Below are positions 1-11,160 of a stretch of DNA of 61,590 nucleotides, in pieces. Below the pieces are notes generated by a model. That model did no database searches and had not been told where the DNA came from. It worked only from the letters and a program-made list of their open reading frames with translations. This stretch comes from Gnetum montanum. Lineage: Eukaryota; Streptophyta; Gnetopsida; Gnetales; Gnetaceae. The translations under genes and the position numbers were made by a program. Every line of letters starts with the position of its first letter. Within the stretch, counting starts at the first letter, position 1. The stretch covers positions 286,991 through 348,580 of the forward strand of contig MNCI01021041.1 of the NCBI GenBank assembly GCA_015680685.1. The letters are read 5' to 3'.

Positions 1-417
1 TAAGCTAAATAGGTGCCTCAGTACGACCACTTCGAGCACTTGCGTTACGTGTGGTGATCCCAGTAACGATTAGCGTTTGGTAAGCCACAGTTGCATAGTT
101 CAGGGTGTGTCCGGTAAGTGGGAACGGATGCTGACACTAGTTAACTTAGACTTAGGACATTAGTTCGAGTTAGTTAGTTTCTCAACCCTTTCCCCTGATA
201 GCATAGAAGATAAGCTGAAAATACCAAAAAAATCACATACCTCAGACTTGCTTAACCATACACTGTGACACTTACAAGCAAGCCTGGGAAGACAACAAAC
301 GATTAACCCCAAGTGTTTCTTGTGGTGTTAAGGCATTTAGTCTGTGGAGTTCGACCGGATCGCGCGTGTACACTCGTATTCGTATGGTTGAATGTAGGGG
401 TACCTCGCCACTCATCA
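1..417 (+). mobile_element. 3' part of an LTR of the A/D Ty3 family, cut by the window edge
   Basis: This stretch aligns by eye with the R/U5 half of the LTRs of element A (positions 1690-2094 and 10740-11160). It shares the motif ending gcgttacg-tggtgatccca, the phrase gggaacggatgctgac, and the terminal tacctcgccactcatca. It ends in CA at 417, the expected LTR end. No primer-binding site follows (aagttcaataagg instead), so it is the 3' LTR of an element lying mostly to the left, or a solo LTR. The U3 part with the promoter is outside the window. Confidence 0.8.
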
Positions 418-1319
418 AAGTTCAATAAGGAGCTTATCAGGTGCCAACCTTAAATTTAATCATGGGGGAACAGTCCTCTACATAATGGCTTTAGTGGTAT
501 AGTATGACTTGTTTGTTGGGTGTATATTTTTTTTTATTTCTTTGGCGTGCATTTTTATGTTTTTTTTAATAAAGTTGTGTATTAGTTAGAGCTTTGTATT
601 TTTTGAGCATGATGGATAATCACATGCGATCTTTTCTTTCCTTTTAGTATGTGTTTGGTTTGTGACTGTATATGGATAATTAGTTCATATGCTTTATGAA
701 TGATCACTTGAGAAGTGAATGATGGATGAATGAGTTATAGATGTGATGATGATGCAAGAGTGCTAATTGAGTCTAAAGCAAAGCCTTAATCAATGGAATT
801 CCTACATCATAGAATTCATGCATCCATGTTTCCTCTATCCATTACTGGTGAACTAGGCTCAAATTTAGTATGGATTTGGGACTCACACTATGCGTTATTG
901 AAGCTACTGCTACTAGAACCATGAGTAGGTGGTTGGTCCACATCTTAGGGTGTGAGGTTTGAAATCCTAGAGGAGTGTTTGGTCACTGGCTTGAATAGGA
1001 TGTGTCATTGATGATCCTTGTAATAATTGGATGGGTCTAATTAGTGTGACTAGGCTAAGGTGCATGGGCTACCATTCCTAACTACCTTGGTTAGAAGAGG
1101 TTCATGATCTCATGGGCTTATGTGTGTCATGCAATCAGGGATGAGTTTTCATGATTATGTAAGTCAAAGACTCCAAGGGATGATCTGGTACTCTAATCAT
1201 TCCCATAATTCTCATGCATCATTTGAAAACCCTCTTCTCATAAAAGAAAAGATGAAATATTGAAAATAAAAGAGCCAAAATGAATGAAAAAAAAGGAAAA
1301 AGAAAAAAATCTTTAAAAC
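418..1319 (+). other. Debris of an older Ty3 post-pol region; no gene
   Basis: No open frame is supported. Near 455-485 the text ttaatcatgggggaac resembles the purine-rich motif just after the pol stop in element A (8433-8450) and element B (48716-48735). The A-rich run at 1250-1315 resembles the A-rich stretch in the post-pol spacers of A (9065-9100) and B (49340-49375). I infer that this is the spacer of an older relative into which element A inserted at 1319/1320. Confidence 0.4.
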
Positions 1320-2094
1320 TGATGGGACACGATATCGCACGGGCCACGATATCGCGTACATGATATCACGGTGTGTCTTCATATCTATAAATAAGAGGTG
1401 GCTCTCCCTTGTTTCTCATCTAGATCTAGAACCTTAGCAAAACTCTAGAAGTTTTACCTCTCTAGAGATAGAATATTTTCCATGTGCCCATAGTAGGAGC
1501 TCCAAAGTGAACGGATCTTTATTCGAGCAGATATTGTACTTGAACACATATTTGTGTATGGAAATAAAGACGAACTTCTTGGATAAACCTTACAGTGCAT
1601 GGAATAGGATAAATAGGATTTTATTTAATGTTATTTATTGTTTATCATTTACATGCTTTATTAGGAATTAAATCTCTCTCAACCCTTCTCTCCTAGGTAA
1701 GTGCCTTAGTACGACCGCTTCGAGCACGTGCGTTACGCGTGGTGATCCCAACAATGACTAGCATGTGGTTCAGGGTGTGAATGGTAAGTGAGAACGGATG
1801 TTGACGCTAGTTTAATTAAGGCTTAGTTAGTTAGTTAAAGTTAGTAATTAGTCTCTTCAACCCTTCACCTCTCAGCATAGGAGATAAAACAAAAAAAGAC
1901 TATAAAAATCATATACCTCAGACTTACTTAACCATACACCGTGACAAATACAAGTAAGTCTGGGAAGAAAAAAAATAATTAACCTTAAGTGTTCCATGAG
2001 TCATGTAGGCACTTAGTCTATGGAGCTCAACCGGATCGCACGTGTTACGCTCGTATTCGTATGGTTGAGTGTAGGGGTACCTCACCACTCATCA
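1320..2094 (+). repeat. 5' LTR of element A
   Basis: Starts tgatgggaca and ends ccactcatca. It aligns with 10365-11160 along its whole length. It is shorter mainly because a segment present in the 3' LTR near 10805-10840 (ggttaccatggttgcattgg) is missing here near 1755-1775. U3 holds the GATATC array and TATA box; aataaaga near 1562 may be a polyadenylation signal. Confidence 0.92.
1331..1393 (+). promoter_or_regulatory. U3 promoter of element A: GATATC array plus TATA box
   Basis: GATATC occurs at 1331, 1348 and 1362 (start-to-start spacing 17 and 14). The last two sites form a unit GATATC-N8-GATATC with N8 gcgtacat. The TATA box TATAAATA lies at 1386-1393, followed by the conserved agaggtggctctccctt. 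The same layout is present in the 3' LTR (10376, decayed 10396, 10410) and in the LTRs of element D. The function as promoter is inferred from position. Confidence 0.7.
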
Positions 2095-2095
2095 T

Positions 2096-2114
2096 TGGTG
2101 CCATTGCCGAGGAC
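2096..2114 (+). other. Primer-binding site of element A (tRNA-Asp)
   Basis: TGGTGCCATTGCCGAGGAC begins one base after the LTR. It matches the complement of the 3' end of plant tRNA-Asp(GTC), TGGCGCCGTTGCCGGGGA, except for three transitions, two of them at CpG positions. This primer is typical of Tat/Athila elements. Confidence 0.82.
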
Positions 2115-2235
2115 TAAGTGTTTGTACGTTAAGTAGAACATAGGAAATCACTCACATCGTTGGGAGCTTAAATGAACCTTAGGGTTAATTAAATGAAAAT
2201 TATATAATGGTTAAATAGCACACCGATAAGACACA

Positions 2236-4780
2236 ATGTCTTCTTCTTCTTCTCACAAAAGCATTACATCACCTAGGGATCATACTAGAAACAGTCGGCA
2301 ATCTAAAACATATAACCAAAATTAGCCAGTTCCTCAACAACATCAGGTAGTATATACTCATCCCGATGAGTACATACCATATTTTACCTTTATCCTCCAT
2401 CAAGACAAACCACTGCGATGGAGAGACTTGCAAGGTAACATAGTGTTACCTCTAGATTGGTCAGTCCCAAACATGCTCCTCTGTGCTCTTGCATAGATCA
2501 GCATGACACAGCTCTATGCTAAATACGTTATAGGTGACTTTGACACAAGAGATTACCATCCCACATCCACACAACATATAAGGGACTCAAGGTAGGAGAG
2601 CCAACATACACTGTTGAAGGACAAAGGGGTCCCGCATGTCCTAAGTGAAATCGGAGATGGTGAACCACTTATAACAGGTTCTCTATTGAATGATGTTCCC
2701 CCTCTTGACAATAGTGAGGAGGTGGGGTATCAGAACCTACGATCCACGATACACAACCTCGGTTTTGATCCCCATGAATGCCAACTATTCACTGAGGGAA
2801 CAACAACACATGATAAGGATGGGCACTCATATCGTCATCATGATCAGGGCCGAAGCCACAGAAGAGAAGGTAGGAAACATCATCATGGCAATGGTTCTCC
2901 TTCTTCTTCCCCTTCTTCACATCATTCACCCTCTCCTTCCACCTCTAGGCATAGTCATAGAGACCATAATGGTGAGGATAGAGGTAGGCAAAATGAGAGA
3001 CCTTGATGAGAAAGTCGAGAGCGAGGACAAGGGCATGAACAAAGGGAAAGTATGGAACAACGTAGACATCATAGATGTCATGAAATAGATGATCATGAAG
3101 AGCCCCTACTTGCAACCTAAAGTATGCTCGATATAACGGAGGAAGTGAGAATACTGACAAGGCATCAAAGAGATAGCCGGATCAAGCGCTTAGATATGAA
3201 CAATATCCCATGCTTCAAAGAGGGATACACCGTGGATCTGCAAAATCATTTATAGGCATTCCACAATGCTTGCGCCTTGCAAAACATAGAGAACGAGTGG
3301 TAGAAACTAAAGTTATTTCTTAGGATACTCAAAAAGGAAGCAGAGAGTTGGTACCAGTCCTTAGAACTAGAAACCATTAGGAGGTGGAGTACGATGTTAG
3401 AACTCTTCAACGATAAATACTAAACGTACTCCAGAGTGTCTAATTTGCGTAAGTAGATCTAAGGATGGAAGCAAGGTACTCATGAACCCTTGGATGCTGC
3501 CATGGGCCGCTACTATGCATTGTTACATCGTTGCCTGGGCCATGGTTATGCACAGTGGGATCAACTCTGCCACATCGTAGATGGGCTAAGGTATGAAACT
3601 AGTAGAACCCTTGGGACTTATGTCTAAGGGAGATTATTAGAACTTAGATCCCATGAGATTCATCAATTATTGGAGCAAGTAGCCAAAGAAGAAGGGAAGC
3701 TATGAAAAAGAGAGAGCACTGAAGAATATAACTGTGTTGCTTCCCTCCGGAAGAGGAGAGTGAGATTCTGTGATGAAGAGGATGAGTCACCCCTTGAAGA
3801 GTTGGTGAATAGAAAAACCTTGCCACTCTAGAAGCTAACAACAAAAGTATCAGCTAAGGTCAATGAAGTATGGAGCTCCTTAGATAGTAAAATTGAAACT
3901 GTCCTGAAAATCGTAGAGGAGTCTAAGCAGGAACGAAGTAGTGACAAGAATAAGACAAAGCGGAGAGATTTAGGCCCTGAACGTGACAAGGGTAAATGGA
4001 AAATAACTATCTCTGATGAGGTTGTGGATTCAGACATAGATGAAGATGATGGATGTGAGATCTACTACTATGACCATCCTAAGGGATGTTGTCCAGTCAT
4101 CTCACATCTACAAGAGTCTGGGGTGCAAGCACTCAACCCGAGACTTAACAAACGATAGACACCCCGAAGGTTACCTTATCCCCAAGGTAACCCAAGATAG
4201 TTCCACCAACCGTTGATGTATTATCCAAGTGGAACTCCACCACAACCCACGGGCAACATCAGCAGTGGAAACACCCACAGTCATGGGGGATGCCACCGCC
4301 TGGGCAACAATACCCTTACCAGCAACCCGATCCTTATGGTTACTATGTGCAGTAGTCGATTTCTCCAAGTGACCCTATGGGTTACACAACTCCACGACGT
4401 CACTGCCCAATTTAGGAATATTATCATACTTCCCCTCTTGGAAGGGACACTCCACATGTATGCCATCCTCCAATTTCATCCACACCTCTCATGCCGGTAG
4501 CTCCACCACCAACTATTCCAACAATGCCAAGGGTATTTCCCACTCAACCACAACAACCCAATGTCACGAGGGCTTCCAATCCTCAATCCTTAGTTGTTCT
4601 TAACAATTTTATGCCAAAAAGACCTTTCTTTAGAGCCAAAAATCTAACTAAGCCCTCATCCTCACAAGCGGTTGAACATCTAAACACCGCCGTACCAAAT
4701 AAGGTCTCAGGACCCCCTTCAAACAAAAAATCACGTCCAATGCACACGGTTATGTTAACACATACTGTAATCGACTAGAT
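2236..4780 (+). pseudogene. Element A gag (broken)
   Basis: Capsid/nucleocapsid polyprotein region. The start ATG at 2236 opens a Ser-rich N-terminus (MSSSSSHK) that is also the start of gag in element D. Visible parts include a conserved block around 2350-2480 (HPDEYIP, LRWRDLQGNIVLP), a His/Arg/Ser-rich low-complexity tract at 2800-3000, a region around 3180-3600 resembling the retrotransposon gag capsid fold (PCFKEGYTVDLQN), and a degenerate zinc-knuckle-like CEIYYYDHPKGCC near 4050. In-frame stops recur, and the reading frame shifts between about 3000 and 3800 and again after 4210. It cannot make a full-length Gag. The SR-like tract is part of this protein and not a splicing factor. Confidence 0.8.
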
Positions 4781-5260
4781 TAAGGTAGGCCACCTTCCTA
4801 AGAAATTATCCAATCCTAGAAGCCCCCTAATTTATCTTCAGGTTGTTGGGAATGAACCTCATAGGGCTCTTCTTGACTCAGGCTCCAGAGTCAACTTAAT
4901 CTCACAAGAATTATATGACACCTAGAACCTACCTCCACTCAAGAAGAGAAATATTTGCTTAGAGCTAGTTGACCAGTCCATCATTGTTCCTTTGGGATAG
5001 GTTAAGGACATTATTACCACTGTGGGTGGTTGGTCGTACCCAGTTGATTTCTTGGTGATCCAAATAAACAATGACAAAGGGGATTTCCCAATAATAATGG
5101 GAAGGGCATGGCTGAGTACAATTGATGCATGCCTAGGAATCCGCAAATCTTTTCCTGGAAATATCAAAGAAAAATACTTTCGGGAAGATTGAGAGGAAGA
5201 GAGTTCCATGCATCGCATATAGTGACACAGGATGCCATTGCGTGAAGAAATCATGGGTGA
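4740..5260 (+). pseudogene. Element A aspartic protease (broken)
   Basis: Retropepsin-type protease. The frame gives the Tat/Athila-like block SPLIYLQVVGNEP followed by LLDSGSRVNLIS, whose catalytic D-S-G (codons from 4875) is intact. The downstream FPIIMGRAWLSTIDA block at 5090-5125 is the usual second half of the fold. A stop (tag) at 4922-4924 and another near 5000 split it. The equivalent catalytic Asp is Asn in element D, and the triad is scrambled in element B. Confidence 0.8.
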
Positions 5261-5399
5261 TGCGAAGTTTAACATTGCCTGCATGTAATCGGTGTGCACA
5301 AGATATTGACATACAAAAGTGCCTATATGCAACAGCCACACAACAAGAAAACACCCAGTGGTTGATGGCTGATCAAGGGAGCAACTCGATAACATGCAT

Positions 5400-7020
5400 G
5401 GAACTAATTGAGGGGATAACTAGTGCTTACATTGAAAGCACAGGCATACTAGAGCAAGTTCGTTGCCAACTTCTAGTCCTTAACTTCAAAAACATTAATT
5501 GGGGGAAGTTGGAGATTCCTAAGGAATTTAGACAAGAGCCCCTAGACCTAAAACCATTGCCCACCAGTTTGGAATACATGACCCTTGAAAATGAAAAACT
5601 GGTAATCATCAACACAAAACTTGCCCCCAAACAAAAAGAAAGCCTATTGAAGGTAATCAATAAATGGTCAAAAGCCTTTGCCTGGTCATACCCTGAGATA
5701 ACCAAAATAGACCCTAGGATATGCTAGCATAGGATTTACATGGACCCCTCCATGAAGCCTCCGAAGCAACCACAGAGGCGATTGAACCCAAAATTGAGAC
5801 AGGTAGTGAAAGAAGAGATAGAGCAACTCCTCAAGGCCAGGTTCATATATCCCATTGCTAATAGCAAATGGATTAGTCCTCTAGTAATCATTCCTAAGAA
5901 AGGAGGCAAATGGAGGGTATGTATAGATTTTAGGCTACTGAACATGGCACCATTCAAAGATCATTTCCTGTTGCCGTTCATCGACCAAGTCTTGGACACT
6001 ATAGCGGGGCATCGCTATTATAGTTTTCTGGATGGATATAGTGGATATAACCAAATACGAATAGCACCAGAAGATCAAGTCAAAACAACGTTCACTAGTC
6101 CTTGGGGAACGTTCACATATAAGCAAATGCCATTTGGCTTATGCAATGCCCCCACCACATTCCAACGTTTAGTCCTAAGCATATTTCAACAACAAATAGA
6201 AAATGGAGTGGAAGTCTTTATGGATAACTTCTTCACTTACGGGGCCAGCTTTGATCAAGCCCTAGACCGGTTAGAGTAGGTGCTGAAATGATGCGTTGAA
6301 ACCAATCTAAAGCTCAATTGGTAGAAAATCCATTTGATGGTTCAAGAGGGCATAGTACTGGGGCATAAGATCTCGCAATCAGGAATAGAGGTAGACCTGA
6401 AAAATGTAAAGGTTATCCAAGGAATCACTCGACAACCAGAAAAGGTCAAAGATATTCGGTCATTCCTTGGACACATTGGCTACTACCAGAGATTCATTGA
6501 GAGCTTCTCCAAGATTTCCAAACCATTGGTAGAATTAATGAAAAAAGATGCACCCTTCGAATGGACTAGGGAATGTGAACGAGCATTCCAAACTCTAAAA
6601 CAGAGGCTTGTGGAAACCCCTATTCTACAAGCCCCTAGCTGGTTCATACCATTTCATATAATGACCGAAGCATCTAATTATGCCTTAGGAGCTGTACTAA
6701 CATAGTTATATGAACAAAAATGCCCTTATTACATCTAATGTGCAAGTAAGAGTATTGTTGGTGCACAACTCAACTACACAACTACCGAAAAGGAATTAAT
6801 GGATGTAGTGTTTGCACTGGACAAATTTAGGCACTATGTGTTGGGCTACAAAGTGTACATTCATATAGATCATAGTGCAATACAGTTCCTCATGAACAAG
6901 CCAACAGTTAGCCCTCATATTATACGTTGGTTGGTAATCCTTCAAGAGTTCGATTTAACAATAGTAGATCAAAAAGGCACTGAGAATGTAGTTGCCAATC
7001 ATTTATCTCGGTTGCATTGG
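5400..7020 (+). pseudogene. Element A reverse transcriptase and RNase H (broken)
   Basis: RT copies element RNA into DNA. The connector before RT (5500-5727) carries the phrases VIINTKLAP and AWSYPEI, and ends at a stop (tag, 5725). RT runs from about 5740, with WRVCIDFRLLN, FLDGYSGYNQI, MPFGLCNAPTTFQR and then VFMDNF at 6215-6232, where the second catalytic Asp of the FMDD box is Asn. Stops fall near 6277-6330. The frame reopens at 6334 with EGIVLGHKIS and SFLGHIGYYQRFI, the thumb/connection blocks typical of Tat/Athila. RNase H spans about 6640-7010, with a stop at 6703 and the later blocks TTEKELMDVVFAL and NVVANHLSR. Confidence 0.88.
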
Positions 7021-7229
7021 GATAACAAAGAGGATGAATATGCCATATCTAATCACTTTCCTAATGAAACCCTCTTTTCCGGTGTAATAAATAACCAACC
7101 ATTGGGAACAAATTGGTATAGTAGCATTCTTGCTTATCTCCTCTCCCAACAAATGCCACAGGGGTTGGACTTTAGGAAGAAGCAACGGTTTCTTCAGAAA
7201 ACCAAGTACTTCATGGAAATCAAGGGACA

Positions 7230-8463
7230 AATCTATAAAGTATGTCCTGATGGCTTGGTTCGATGGTGTGTGCCTGATGAGGTTCAGTTAAGAGTTCTCC
7301 AGGATGCTCATGAGAGTCCCTATGGGGGCCACTATGCAGGGAGACGAATGGCCATTAAGATCCTGCTTGCAGGATACTACTGGCCAACGCTATTTCGGGA
7401 TGCCCATCAATTTGTCCAATCCTATGAACGCTATCAACAGGATGGTGGAATGACTACTAGAATGGAGGGTCCACAACAATGGATTCAACCCTTAGAACCC
7501 TTTGATATTTGGGGAATCGATTTTATGGGGCCTATTACACCGATGTCCAATGAGAAGGCTTATATTATTGTTGTTGTTGACTATTTGACCAAATGGACTG
7601 AAGCAGCAGCTGTAACAAATTGCACATCATCTATAGCTGCACAATTTGTATAACAACAAATCGTAAATAGGTTTTTGTGCCACTTGTGCTCATCTTCGAT
7701 AATGGAACACATTTTATGGATGAAACCTTTCACAAGTTGATGCAACGCTTAGGGGTGGAACATAAATTGACCACACCTTACCACCCCCAAGCTAATGGCC
7801 AAGTTGAGATCACCAATTGGGAGATTACAAGAATATTAACAAGAACAATTAGCAAATTTAGGAGAGATTGGAGCATGAAACTAAACAACGCTCTCTGGGT
7901 GTACCGCTCCACTTGGAAACTCCCTACAGGCTACTCTCCCTATGAGTTGGTGTACAAAAAACTCCCAAAACTTTCAATTCAAATGGAGCTCTGTACACTC
8001 TCCATGGCATGTGACCTCCACCTTGACCTCGATCTAGCACAAAAATAATGATTAGCATCTCTAAATGTGCTAGACGAGAATCGATTGGTTACCCTGTCAT
8101 CAAACAAGATACATAAGGCATACAACAAACAACGTCATGACTCAAAAATTCAAAAGGTTAAATACCAACCCAGAGACAAGGTCCTTTACTAGAATCCCGC
8201 ACATGTCCCATAATGTACAAAATTTCAAAAATTGTGGGAGGGACCCTACATTATCCATACGACCTTTCCCTTGGGAGCCATGACAATATACAAACTTGAA
8301 ACCCCTGATAAGAGACTACTGGTCAATGTGCAACAAACCAAACCTTTCCATGAACCAAGAACAAACAGTGCAACTCACACCTTTGGTAGCGGACAACCAC
8401 ACTCCTTATTTCATATCTCTCCCTTTCCATTTAGTTATGGGGGAGATGGCCACCTGTGCTAAT
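7230..8463 (+). pseudogene. Element A integrase (broken)
   Basis: Integrase inserts the DNA copy. The N-terminal zinc-binding region shows both His (DAHESPYGGHYAG), but the Cys pair is replaced: SYERYQ stands where the family has CxxC. The catalytic core keeps D (WGIDFMGP, about 7515), D (FDNGTHF, about 7698) and E (GQVEITN, about 7805). A stop near 7651 and a one-base frame change near 7670 separate the first D from the second D and E. The C-terminal part (LWEGPYII, about 8228) ends with GGDGHLC and a stop at 8461. That short ending is shared with element D. Confidence 0.85.
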
Positions 8464-8578
8464 GAATCGAGGCCCTCAGTTCTTTTTTGTTTTTTTTTGT
8501 TTTACACATTTTTGTTTTACAAATTTCTTTAACTTTTCTTGTTTTTGTTTTACAACATCGTTATACTTTTTCATTTTG

Positions 8579-8581
8579 TGT

Positions 8582-8618
<37 letters not shown>
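8579..8618 (+). repeat. (TG)n microsatellite in element A spacer
   Basis: About 40 bases of TG repeat with one interruption (gtgtgagtgtg). Element D has no long TG run at the corresponding place (only cacacatacaaacacaa near 43918-43935), so it expanded in A or decayed in D. Confidence 0.95.
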
Positions 8619-8620
<2 letters not shown>

Positions 8621-9809
8621 CCACCTTGTAAGTTTGTCATTCAATAAGTGTTCTTTATGATGGTATGAACTATTTTATATTGATTGCTAATGTTCGGTTT
8701 TTACCTTTAAGTGATGATGTTGATACTAAGGTATGTTTCTTTTGATATAGCAAGCAATGAGCCCACTTCATCCATCCATCCACAAGTTCTATGGTCTCTC
8801 TTGGCTTGGAAATGTATAGTCTCTTTCTAAATAAGAACTCTAACAAATCGGTGACTAGGCACTTCTTAAACTAAGAAAGGACTCAAGGATTGAAAAGGTT
8901 GTGACTTCAAGGGAACTTGATGCATTTTTGTTGGCCATTCTCTTGGGTGCTTGGATGTTTTCTTCTTGAGTTTCTTGCCATTTCGACGTCACCCAATCAT
9001 CGGGAAGCTGAGCAATAAAAATAACAAAGCCTTTGCATGGTGTGGTTCTCATGTATAAACACATTTAAAAAAGAAGAAAGAAAAAGAGAAAAGAAAAAAA
9101 GTTAGAATTCAAAGCACACCCCTTAGACAAAATAATCCCTTGGGCTATAAGCACTGGTTATGGAACTCAAAATAAAAATGTTCCCTGTAACTAAGGCCCT
9201 TCTCGCTTCCCATTCTCCTCCTTGTTTCTTCAAAATGGTGGTGGCTCTTAGGTGAAGGCATTCTTGTCACTTCAAGAGGATGGATTGGCCGAATACATTG
9301 ATGCGAAGTCACTGGATGTGGATTGTTTGAGGCCGAACTTGGAATGGGATCTACTAAGTCACATTAACAATGAACTACACAAGGGGTTGTACACCACCTT
9401 GTTCTTGGGATTCCATTCCATTCTCTTCTCTCCACCCTTCTTTCCATTGTTCACCTCATTGCCGGTTGTATCATTAGTGTATATTTTGGTAGATGCATTG
9501 TTTTCTTTTTGGTAAATTCTTGCGGTTAAGACTTTAACTCTTGTTCCAAATGACGTTCCCAGAGCCTAGGGACTCTTTAAATGTGGGTTTGTCAGAGCAT
9601 TAAGGGCATGAGCTTGCTTTAGTGAGGACCCACTGACATTCCTACTTGGTGCATCTATTAAATTCTTTCCCTTAACATTTTTGCAATTCATTTTATTTTG
9701 TTCATTTCCATCTTGACATCCATTTCATCGACATTATAGTTGTCTCTTTTTCTTCATCTTTCTTGTTCTTTTTCTTTCTCCATTCTATCGCTACCAGAGG
9801 TTCATGATT

Positions 9810-9822
9810 AGTCATGGGGGTA
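9810..9822 (+). other. Second polypurine-like motif inside element A
   Basis: agtcatgggggta is an exact 13-base copy of the sequence immediately before the 3' LTR (10352-10364), placed 542 bases upstream. Element D has the same motif in the corresponding place (near 42729-42741 on the minus strand, with its last two bases changed). Possible extra plus-strand primer or remnant of a duplicated end; not tested. Confidence 0.5.
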
Positions 9823-10351
9823 CGGGCCCAATTTTTTTGATTTTCTCCTAACCCCTACACCTTCAGTAGTCATCAATATTATATCTCCAGACCTGCAATT
9901 AGCCATATCACAACTCAGCCAATGGACATTTTCACCTAAGCAAGGTATCAACTACATTGTGATTCATTTACCCTTGCTAATATAAAGACTGTGTTGTGTG
10001 TGTAGATGGCAATCATGCAACAATGGACTGGATCTGGAGAGAACACTTGGAATGGAGCAATGCTGAAGCAGCTATGCAAGGAGCAAGATCAATGGCGCAC
10101 TTACGGATGGATAATGAAAGGTGCAATCTTGGCATTGGCAGTAGCAAAACTTCTTTCTCTCTCTCTTTCTCAAGCTGCCAAATAAGGCTTGATGTCAATG
10201 TAATAAGGTATTCACTCTTGTTGTCATGAACACCAGTTTTGTTGTCTTGTAATGATGATCCATTCACATGTCATCCCATTAGTTCCATTTTGAGTCAATA
10301 ATCCCATACTTCCCAATATTTTGTAAGGAACTCGAGGACGAGTTTTCATTC

Positions 10352-10364
10352 AGTCATGGGGGTA
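10352..10364 (+). other. Polypurine tract of element A
   Basis: agtcatgggggta directly precedes the 3' LTR start TGATGGG at 10365. Position and purine run fit the plus-strand primer site. Element D has the same tract (42178-42190, minus strand) and B a related gttgtgggagta (53825-53836). Confidence 0.8.
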
Positions 10365-11160
10365 TGATGGGACGTGATATCGCATTGTCCCCCACGATAT
10401 TACGTACACGATATCACGGTGCACCATCATATCTATAAATAAGAGGTGGCTCTCCCTTATTTCTCATCTAGATCTAGACCCTTAGTGAAACTCTGGCAAT
10501 TTTACCTCTCTAGAGATAGAATATTTTCCATGTGCCCACAGCAGGAGCTCCAAAGTGAACGGATCTTTATTCGAACATATATTGTACCTGAACACATATT
10601 TGTGTACAAAAATAAAGATGAACTTCTTGGATAAACCTTGCAGTGCATGGAATAGGCTAAATAGGATTTTATTTAATGTTATTTATTGTTTATCATTTAC
10701 ATGCTTTATTAGGAATTAAATCTCTCTCAACACTTCTCTCCTAGTCAAGTGCCTTAGTACGACCGCTTCGAGCACGTGCGTTACGCGTGGTGATCCCAAC
10801 AACGACTAGTGTTTGGTTACCATGGTTGCATTGGTTTAGGGTGTGAACGGTAAGTGGGAACGGATGCTGACGCTAGTTTAATTAAGGCTTAGTTAGTTAG
10901 TTAAAGTTAGTAATTAGTCTCTTCAACCCTTCACCTCTCAGCATAGGAGATAAAACAGAAAAAGACTATAAAAATCATAGACCTCAGACTTACTTAACAA
11001 TACATTGTGACAAATACAAGTAAGTCTAGGAAGACAACGAATAATTAACCTTAAGTGTTCCATGAGGCGTGTAGGCACTTAGTCTACGGAGTTCGACCAG
11101 ATCGCACGTGTTACACTCGTATTCGTATGGTTGAGTATAGGGGTACCTCGCCACTCATCA
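10365..11160 (+). repeat. 3' LTR of element A
   Basis: 796 bases, tgatgggacg...cactcatca. U3 carries GATATC at 10376, a decayed GATATT at 10396 and GATATC at 10410, then TATAAATA near 10433-10440. It is followed by aaaat, the second half of the likely target duplication. Confidence 0.92.

Larger units (their letters stand above)
8464..10351 (+). other. Post-pol spacer of element A; no intact gene
   Basis: This is a 1.9 kb region between pol and the polypurine tract. It includes a T-rich start, a (TG)n run, the A-rich block 9065-9100, a conserved phrase aaagcacaccccttag (9110-9126, also in B near 49386 and in D near 43435), and a second polypurine-like motif at 9810-9822. Short frames such as 9252-9515 have no recognisable family. 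Tat/Athila elements usually carry an extra ORF or env-like gene here; none is legible in this copy. Element D keeps the same region, inverted, at 42191-44050. Confidence 0.7.
1320..11160 (+). mobile_element. Element A: full-length, dead Ty3/Gypsy (Tat/Athila-like) retrotransposon
   Basis: Two similar direct LTRs (1320-2094 and 10365-11160), both TG...CA, flank a primer site, gag, protease, RT, RNase H, integrase, a long non-coding spacer and a polypurine tract, in the order expected for Ty3/Gypsy. Flanking pentamers aaaac (1315-1319) and aaaat (11161-11165) differ by one transition and are the likely target duplication. The tRNA-Asp primer site, RT motifs and long post-pol region point to the Tat/Athila branch; there is no chromodomain. 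Stops and frameshifts interrupt every gene and the RT active site reads FMDN rather than FMDD, so it is not autonomous. The LTR pair differs at roughly one base in 12 to 15 by eye, mostly transitions. Confidence 0.92.

Noticed and set aside
2800-3010. Ser/Arg/His-rich frame resembling an SR splicing protein
   Set aside because: It is colinear with gag in element D and lies between gag blocks of element A, so it is the low-complexity part of Gag.
4922-5395. 157-codon minus-strand frame
   Set aside because: It is antisense to the protease and connector of element A; no family resemblance.
8579-8618. (TG)n run as a regulatory Z-DNA element
   Set aside because: Element D lacks a comparable run at the same place, so it is a simple repeat without evidence of conservation.
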